Positions 58,265-64,000 of a stretch of 64,000 nt of DNA are shown piece by piece; positions within the stretch are counted from its first letter, which is position 1, and each line of letters begins with the position of its first letter. This DNA comes from Dyadobacter chenwenxiniae (lineage in GTDB: Bacteria > Bacteroidota > Bacteroidia > Cytophagales > Spirosomataceae). Both the position numbers and the translations under genes were made by a program. The stretch lies in contig NZ_CP094997.1 of NCBI RefSeq assembly GCF_022869785.1, forward strand, positions 3,658,001 through 3,722,000, read 5' to 3'. Below the pieces are notes generated by a model. The model did not search any database, was not told the DNA's origin, and was given only the letters and a program-made list of their open reading frames with translations.

Positions 58265-58609
58265 ATGGCACAGAAGAAAATACATTGCGACTGTCTTGCT
58301 ACCATTAAACCCGTACGCGACACACTGGATGTGATTAACGGAAAATGGAAATTACCAATTATCATTTCCATTGGTGTGGGAAACGACCGTTTTACGGACA
58401 TTCAGGAAAGTATCCCAGGCATTACGCCCAAGGTTTTGGCCAAGGAACTTAAAGACCTTGAACAGCATAAATTGATAAACAGGCTCATTATTGACGATTA
58501 TCCGGTCAAAATTTCTTATAAACTGGAAAAATATGCAGATACACTGACGCCAATCATTTATGCACTCAAAGACTGGGGTTTGAACCACAAGAAAGTGGTA
58601 ACCCAATGA
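58265..58609 (+). CDS. HxlR-family regulator
   Basis: 114 residues from the ATG at 58265; the start at 58247 would overlap the monooxygenase stop and adds 6 odd residues. The winged helix has KPVRDTLDVINGKWKLPIIISIGVGNDRFTDIQESIPGITPKVLAKELKDLEQHKLI, the standard HxlR pattern, with IDDYPVKISYKLEKYADTLTPIIYALKDWGLNHKK at the end. HKKIHCDCL carries cysteines near the N terminus, a position where several HxlR members sense oxidants or electrophiles through thiols. It probably controls the upstream monooxygenase. Sites are proposed at 57005-57069. Confidence 0.92.
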   Translation: MAQKKIHCDCLATIKPVRDTLDVINGKWKLPIIISIGVGNDRFTDIQESIPGITPKVLAKELKDLEQHKLINRLIIDDYPVKISYKLEKYADTLTPIIYALKDWGLNHKKVVTQ

Positions 58610-59785
58610 CTGGTGACGTTATATACATGCTTGCAAATAATGATACTAAGCGGGGGTTAAGAACACGATCAATATTGATTTCCTTGTCTGCCTTGAATGA
58701 CAGGACCAACGGAGTTAGTTATCCTGCAATTGGCAGTATGCATATTTCTGATTCTCAGGCAAATTTCGACACGGTATTTAGTAATAGAGAAGCGCAAACC
58801 CAAAAGCACACCTTTCAGTTTTAACTGCTGGTTGCCGGTCAACCATTCAGGTAGATCAATAAAGAAAAAAGGTAGGGTATATAATTTGTTCGCGGGTTTG
58901 TTATTCTATCCGTTCCCATCTTTTTCTCGTTGTTGGTTTTAATCTTGCCTTCTTTGTTGCGCACTGGTTTTCTGAATCAAAGGATGCTAGTGACGCATAA
59001 ATAACAAATTGCTCTCATCTCAGTTTGTTACCCCCTTTCTTATTATCATCAGCTCAACCTTTGAGGTCGATCTCCAATACATTCATCGTTTTGTTGGCTG
59101 TACTTTTCAAAAAAGTAACATATTATTTTCATGGATCAGCTGCCTTTTGGCACTATGTGCGTCCGAATTTGGGATGTTGTACCTGACCACAGCGCGGGAT
59201 TCCAGGTCCACTTTCGCAAAAAACAGTGATCATTGGCGACGTCGCACCAGCCCTTTATTTTGGTATTATCAAGCAAAATGGCCAATAGCCGACTTGCCGC
59301 CCAAATAGTCCGGGTGTAAAATGTTGGCGGGTGCCCCCGTGGCTTCCTAACTTGATTCGAAGAACAACGTATAATAGGAGGCGACACAGACTTTCTGAGA
59401 AGACACGCCTACTCTCCAAACAAAAACCAAAGAAGTTGGTAAGGGACTGTAAAACACACAAGTTCTGATATTATCAGCGCATAAGGATAAGTAAAGGTCG
59501 CACAATGGATTAATTTGACATTTATCAAAAATTCCATATAAATCACTGCATAATACACATTACACAAAATATCTTTATTGCGAAGTTAATATTGGTAAAC
59601 TATTCAGCAATTCATAAGAAGATATTATTCTGTGTGAAAAGTAATTTTACAAATAGAATTACGATCATCCTTTTCTGACTAATTGGTACATCTAAACCTA
59701 TTATACATAGAAGTAATCAAGACAAAAAGACTTCTGACTTGACAAAAAATTGATTCTGAATTTTCACAAACCTATCTACTTTAAT
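58610..59785. other. Gap of 1.2 kb with no recognised gene
   Basis: Short frames occur on both strands (for example 58606-58824, 59009-59308 and 59136-59387 reverse) but none has a start, motif or codon pattern of a real gene. The last 250 nt (59510-59785) is very AT-rich and presumably carries the susC promoter and regulatory region; no exact TTG-N19-TAnnTTTG match was seen. It could contain decayed genes or an unrecognised RNA. Confidence 0.5.
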
Positions 59786-62700
59786 ATGAACAAACCTATC
59801 TTAATGATGGCAATGCGTGCCTTTCTGGTGACTTGCATTGCATTTTTTTGCCTACCGTCCGAACATACTGCCAGGGCAAAAAGCATAACGCCATTTTCAC
59901 AAATGGCTGACATAGAAATTTCCGGGGTCATTATTTCCAAAGATGATGGCAGCCCACTTCCGGGAGCATCTGTTATTGTAAAAGGTGCAGCCAACAATGG
60001 TACAACCACCGACGGAGAAGGCCGGTTTAAGTTAACCGTGGCCGAAAACAGCACGCTGATCATTAGTTTTATCGGTTATCTGTCTCAGGAAACACAAGTT
60101 GCCGGAAAAGGCATCATTAATATCGCGCTCGTAGCGGACAGCAGGATTCTGACTGAAATAGTTGTAACCGCTTTGGGTGTTACGAGAGAAAAAAAGTCAC
60201 TGGGTTATGCCATTCAGGAATTGAAAGGCAGCGAACTTGTTAAAAGCAACGAACAAAATGTACTCAATTCTCTTTCGGGTAAAGTGGCCGGGGTACAGAT
60301 AACAGCGGGAAGCGGTGCAATCGGATCGGGTTCCAGAATTGTTCTTCGTGGTAATAACTCATTTGGCAATAACCAGCCGCTATTCGTTGTAGATGGTGTT
60401 CCCGTAAGTAATTTTTCAACCAATACAACTTCTGGCGGAGGAGTGGATTATGGTAATGCCATTGCTGAAATTGATCCGAATAATATCGCTTCCATGTCAG
60501 TACTGAAAGGAGCAAATGCTGCTGCTTTATACGGTTATCAGGCTGCAAATGGTGTAATTCTGATTACCACTAAAAATGGCAAAGGCTCAGGAAAAGGCAC
60601 TTCCATTTCTTATTCTGGTGGCTTCTCTTATGAAAAACCTTACATCCTGCCAAAATACCAGAACCAGTACGGACAGGGTGTTTATGGTGAAGAATATATG
60701 TGGAAAAAGAAAAACGACGGTTCCACTTATCAGGATTACGCTACTTCAACAGGATTCTCTTATCTGGACGGACTCGGAAATGGTATCAACGACGGAGTTG
60801 ACGAAAGCTGGGGACCAAGGTTGGACGCCGGTTTGCTGATTCCTCAATATAACAGTCCGCTGGACGCAAATGGCAATCGTACTGCAACGCCCTGGGTTTC
60901 AAATCCTAATAATGTAAAAGACTTTTTCCAGACCGGTTATACGATTGATAATTCGGTAGCTGTGTCTTCCAGTTCTGAAAATGGTGATACGCGTTTGTCT
61001 TTTGGTCAGCAAAAACAGATTGGTACTATACCTAATACAGATCAGAAACGGTATACAATCCAGCTGAATACGACGCAGAATTTGACAAAAAGATTAAAAA
61101 CCAATGCCCTGGTAAATTATGTAAGAACTGCCAACGACAACCTGGTAGGACAAGGATATCATGCAAATAACCCTATGCAATCTCTCGGAGGGTGGTTTGG
61201 CCGCCAGGTGGATATGAAAGATTTGAAGGAACATTACAATGATACTTTCGCAGACGGAATGCCTTATAACTGGAACAACAATTTCCATGACAACCCGTAT
61301 TTCAATGTAAACAATAATACACATTCACGTTACAAAGACCGTGTATTTGGCAATGTGAGTGCAACTTACCGGTTTCATGAGTGGTTTAGTGCCATGGCCA
61401 GAATCGGTACAGACTGGTCGGCTGAGCAACGCAAGGAAATAACGCTCAACAAATCCAACGAAACGCTGACAAGTATGGCGGACAAAACGTGGGGCGGCGG
61501 CAAATTCACTGAATCGAAGTATAACATCAATGAGATCAATGCGGACCTGATATTAACCGGTCATGGCAATATCTCAAAAGACCTTACATTAAGTTACACA
61601 GCAGGAGCCAATTACCGGAATTATTCCTACAATTTCAGCTCACTTGGTGCCGCGCAACTTACTGTTCCTGATCTGTTCAATATCAAGAATGCCAAAGGAA
61701 GTCCGACAACGGATATGACTACGAATAAGTTGAGAACAAATAGTGTTTATGGACAAGCATCCCTGGGATTTAAGGATTATCTCTATCTAGACGTCACTGC
61801 CCGTAATGACTGGAGTTCAACATTGCCAAAAGGCAACTGGTCTTATTTTTATCCTTCGGCGAGTCTGAGCTGGGTTTTCACCAATGTAATTCCGGTTAAT
61901 CCCGACATCCTGAGCTTTGGTAAACTGCGCGCAAGCTGGGCAAGTGTAGGAAATGGTGGCAGCCCTTATCAGCTGCAATCGTCTTACAATGCCAATGCAA
62001 CCGCTTTTGATGGTGTAACGCTTTACAGTATTTCAAGCACGTTGCCTCCGCTTAACCTGAAACCGGAAAAAGCAAAAAGTACAGAAGTTGGTTTGGAACT
62101 GCAGTTCTTAAACCGCCGAATCGGACTGGATGCAACGTACTACAATAAAATCACGACCAACCAGATCATGCAGGTGAATATTTCCGGAGCATCGGGATAC
62201 AGCACCATGCAGCTGAATGCGGGAGAAATCCAGAACAAAGGAATTGAACTGCAATTGAACGCAGGCATTATCAGCAATTCGGGTGGCTTCAACTGGGATT
62301 TGAGCGTAAACTGGGCCAAGAACAAAAGTATGGTGAATAAACTATACGAAGACCCTACAACCGGCCAGAAACTGGAAGCTTATACGATCACATCCGTTTG
62401 GGGGCTTACTGTGGATGCGGTTCCGGGAGAGGCTTACGGTGTAATGAGAGGTTCTTCCTTTGCAAGAGATGCTTCAACGGGAGCAATCATTGTCGGAAGC
62501 AATGGATTGCCAACTTACAATTCTACCCCAACTGCAGTAGGTAATGTAATGCCCGACTGGGTAGGTGGTGTTACCAATAATTTTACTTACAAAAATTTCA
62601 ATTTCAGCTTCCTGCTGGATATGAGAAAAGGCGGTGATGTGTTTAGTGTGACGCAATGGTTTGGCTTACAGTCTGGTGTGACAGCTCCAACAGTTGAAGG

Positions 62701-63109
62701 CGGAATTCGTGAAAACGGGCTTATTGTTGGGCAGGACGTTTTGAAAGACGAAAAAGTTACAATGGCTGATGGGACACCTAATACAATCCGCATTGGTGCG
62801 AGAGATTATTTCCAAAGCCTTTGGGGTGGAAGAGAAACGGCTATCGTCGACGGAAGTTTCGTGAAACTACGCCAGATCGAATTCGGTTATCAGCTGCCGT
62901 CTGCTTTTACATTAAAATACCCTTGGCTTAAAGGAGCCGGCATTTCTTTGTTTGCCCGCAACATAGCCTTACTGTATACCAGCAAAAGCAATGTAGCAAA
63001 CATCGATCCGGAAACAGGATTTGGTGTAGGAAATGACGGGTTAGGAATCGAACAATACCAGATTCCTTCCAACAGAAGCATAGGTGTAAAATTAAATTTG
63101 AAATTCTGA
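59786..63109 (+). CDS. SusC/RagA family TonB-linked outer-membrane receptor
   Basis: 1107 residues from the ATG at 59786, which gives a signal peptide (MMAMRAFLVTCIAFFCLPSEHTARA); a TTG at 59750 would add 12 residues. Residues ~40-125 are the carboxypeptidase-like domain (ISGVIISKDDGSPLPGASVIVKGAANNGTTTDGEGRF). A plug follows with IVVTALGVTREKKSLGYAIQ, VLNSLSGKVAGVQIT, RIVLRGNNSFGNNQPLFVVDGVPV and GANAAALYGYQAANGVILITTKNG, then a barrel ending IPSNRSIGVKLNLKF. It imports glycans, peptides or other nutrients with SusD, energised by TonB (39026). The substrate is unknown. The SusD partner starts 6 nt downstream, so the pair is one operon. Confidence 0.97.
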   Translation: MNKPILMMAMRAFLVTCIAFFCLPSEHTARAKSITPFSQMADIEISGVIISKDDGSPLPGASVIVKGAANNGTTTDGEGRFKLTVAENSTLIISFIGYLSQETQVAGKGIINIALVADSRILTEIVVTALGVTREKKSLGYAIQELKGSELVKSNEQNVLNSLSGKVAGVQITAGSGAIGSGSRIVLRGNNSFGNNQPLFVVDGVPVSNFSTNTTSGGGVDYGNAIAEIDPNNIASMSVLKGANAAALYGYQAANGVILITTKNGKGSGKGTSISYSGGFSYEKPYILPKYQNQYGQGVYGEEYMWKKKNDGSTYQDYATSTGFSYLDGLGNGINDGVDESWGPRLDAGLLIPQYNSPLDANGNRTATPWVSNPNNVKDFFQTGYTIDNSVAVSSSSENGDTRLSFGQQKQIGTIPNTDQKRYTIQLNTTQNLTKRLKTNALVNYVRTANDNLVGQGYHANNPMQSLGGWFGRQVDMKDLKEHYNDTFADGMPYNWNNNFHDNPYFNVNNNTHSRYKDRVFGNVSATYRFHEWFSAMARIGTDWSAEQRKEITLNKSNETLTSMADKTWGGGKFTESKYNINEINADLILTGHGNISKDLTLSYTAGANYRNYSYNFSSLGAAQLTVPDLFNIKNAKGSPTTDMTTNKLRTNSVYGQASLGFKDYLYLDVTARNDWSSTLPKGNWSYFYPSASLSWVFTNVIPVNPDILSFGKLRASWASVGNGGSPYQLQSSYNANATAFDGVTLYSISSTLPPLNLKPEKAKSTEVGLELQFLNRRIGLDATYYNKITTNQIMQVNISGASGYSTMQLNAGEIQNKGIELQLNAGIISNSGGFNWDLSVNWAKNKSMVNKLYEDPTTGQKLEAYTITSVWGLTVDAVPGEAYGVMRGSSFARDASTGAIIVGSNGLPTYNSTPTAVGNVMPDWVGGVTNNFTYKNFNFSFLLDMRKGGDVFSVTQWFGLQSGVTAPTVEGGIRENGLIVGQDVLKDEKVTMADGTPNTIRIGARDYFQSLWGGRETAIVDGSFVKLRQIEFGYQLPSAFTLKYPWLKGAGISLFARNIALLYTSKSNVANIDPETGFGVGNDGLGIEQYQIPSNRSIGVKLNLKF

Positions 63110-63114
63110 TCATT

Positions 63115-64000
63115 ATGAAAAATATAAAATCTTATTTCCTGATCATTCTTCTGCTGGTATTTACCGGACAAGCCTGTACCAGCGATTTTGAAGAAATAAA
63201 TACAAATCCCAACAATCCCGTTGAAGCACCTATTACAAACGTGCTTGGTTATGTGCTGGAAGATTTCGCTCTCTATTATTTCGGACCGCTCGGAGATATG
63301 AGTGAGCCATCATCTTACAGCGGCCAGCTTGGGAAATTACAATACATTGATGACGCGAAGTATGTATTTACTTCAACGAATATCAATACATTATGGACTG
63401 TTGTTTATCGTGACCTGAAAAACGCCCAGGCCATTATTGACCAGGCAGACAAAACAGGTTCTACGAACATGAAAGCAGTGGGGCTCACCATGCAGGCTTA
63501 TATTTTGCAGGTAGCCACAGACCGCTGGAGAGATATTCCTTTTACCGAAGCTTTTAAAGGTGACGCTGGTTTTATCACACCAAAATATGACACGCAGGAA
63601 ACAATTTATCCGGCTATCATTTCACAATTAAAAACGGCAGCAGATCTGTTCGCAACAGGAGGAACGGACGTATTGGGAGAAGGAGACTTGCTGTACGGAG
63701 GTGACGTAAAAAAATGGCAGAAATTCTGTAATTCTCTTCGTTTGCGGGTTGCAATCCGTATATCAAACGTGAGCCCTGCCACTGCCAAGCCGGTAATTGA
63801 AGAAATCGCTTCCTCGGCTACCACTTATCCTGTACTGGCCAGCAACGCCGATAATGCGATGTTAAAATGGTCGGGATCAAGCCCATATATTGAACCGTGG
63901 AACAACAATTTTATGACACGTGACGATCATGGCCCGAGTAATATATTGATCACTAAACTGAAAGAACTGGGCGATCCAAGAATAGCAGTTTATGCCAAAC
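63115..64000 (+). CDS. SusD/RagB family lipoprotein, 3' end outside window (partial)
   Basis: At least 295 residues; the frame runs off the right edge. A lipoprotein signal LIILLLVFTGQAC puts the cysteine near residue 21, followed by SDFEEINTNPNNP, the SusD/RagB (SusD-like 2) start. TPR-like helices follow (TLWTVVYRDLKNAQAIIDQADK, MKAVGLTMQAYILQVATDRWRDIPFTEAF, WQKFCNSLRLRVAIRIS). SusD-type proteins bind the nutrient at the surface and cap the SusC receptor encoded just upstream (6 nt). The ligand cannot be told. The ATG at 63115 is the only one that keeps the lipoprotein signal. Confidence 0.95.
   Translation, partial: MKNIKSYFLIILLLVFTGQACTSDFEEINTNPNNPVEAPITNVLGYVLEDFALYYFGPLGDMSEPSSYSGQLGKLQYIDDAKYVFTSTNINTLWTVVYRDLKNAQAIIDQADKTGSTNMKAVGLTMQAYILQVATDRWRDIPFTEAFKGDAGFITPKYDTQETIYPAIISQLKTAADLFATGGTDVLGEGDLLYGGDVKKWQKFCNSLRLRVAIRISNVSPATAKPVIEEIASSATTYPVLASNADNAMLKWSGSSPYIEPWNNNFMTRDDHGPSNILITKLKELGDPRIAVYAK

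Noticed and set aside
58606..58824. 72-residue frame after the HxlR gene
   Set aside because: Overlaps the HxlR stop but has no motif and ends in a low-quality stretch; codon use is unlike neighbours.

Overview
The window is one stretch of a Bacteroidota chromosome, most likely a Cytophagales/Spirosomaceae-type bacterium close to Dyadobacter. The signs are a type IX secretion sorting domain, PorD, OstA-like and LptC genes, a Rho factor with a long disordered N-terminal insertion, a TonB/PadR pair, a SusC/SusD pair at the right edge, promoters of the TTG-N19-TAnnTTTG type, and start sites without Shine-Dalgarno sequences. These assignments come from reading protein motifs by eye; no database search was run.

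Layout. 1-7 kb is a core block: OstA-like protein (cut at the edge), a T9SS cargo protein, then bamD, rpoZ, coaBC, porD, a small possibly Sm-like protein and recN. 7-11 kb holds a lipoprotein/SCO1/cytochrome c group facing lptC, an outer-membrane barrel gene and coaX. 11-19 kb holds rho with a long leader, a helix-hairpin-helix protein, htpG, a lipoprotein, an orphan four-helix-bundle sensor, a membrane protein and a peroxiredoxin. 19-22 kb is a cysteine desulfurase/XdhC/MocA-type operon that looks like molybdenum-cofactor sulfuration and insertion. 22-25 kb is a GntR(YtrA-type)-controlled ABC transporter with a 25-residue membrane micropeptide and a clear operator. 25-30 kb has an SPFH protein and the oxidative pentose phosphate operon gnd-zwf-pgl. 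30-41 kb is a loose accessory stretch: SulP transporter, SDR, desaturase, cold-shock protein, response regulator, histidine kinase, tRNA-Ala(GGC), DnaQ-type exonuclease, TonB/PadR and an Lrp regulator.

41-47 kb contains the most unusual sequence. At 41184-41344 an RNA with a tRNA acceptor stem, a leucine/serine-type D arm, an anticodon arm and a T arm carries about 92 nt between anticodon arm and T arm, with its own candidate promoter and a strong terminator. It is followed by a cupredoxin/propeller/HEAT fusion gene and then a decayed patch (45.0-46.2 kb) with tRNA-T-arm-like repeats and fragments of a DUF5686 outer-membrane gene and a sterol-desaturase-type gene.

46-55 kb is a TetR-flanked cluster: TetR, SDR, 3-hydroxyacyl-CoA dehydrogenase, then the RND pump, its adaptor and TolC-type channel, and a second TetR. 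The same 15-bp palindrome (TTRAACAGTGTTYAA) occurs twice upstream of the second TetR gene and once at the start of the TolC gene, so this regulator very probably controls itself and the pump. 55-59 kb has a possible zincin fossil, an F420-reductase-like protein, a flavin monooxygenase with an HxlR regulator and candidate operators, and 1.2 kb without a recognisable gene. The window ends in a SusC/SusD nutrient-uptake pair, with susD cut by the right edge.
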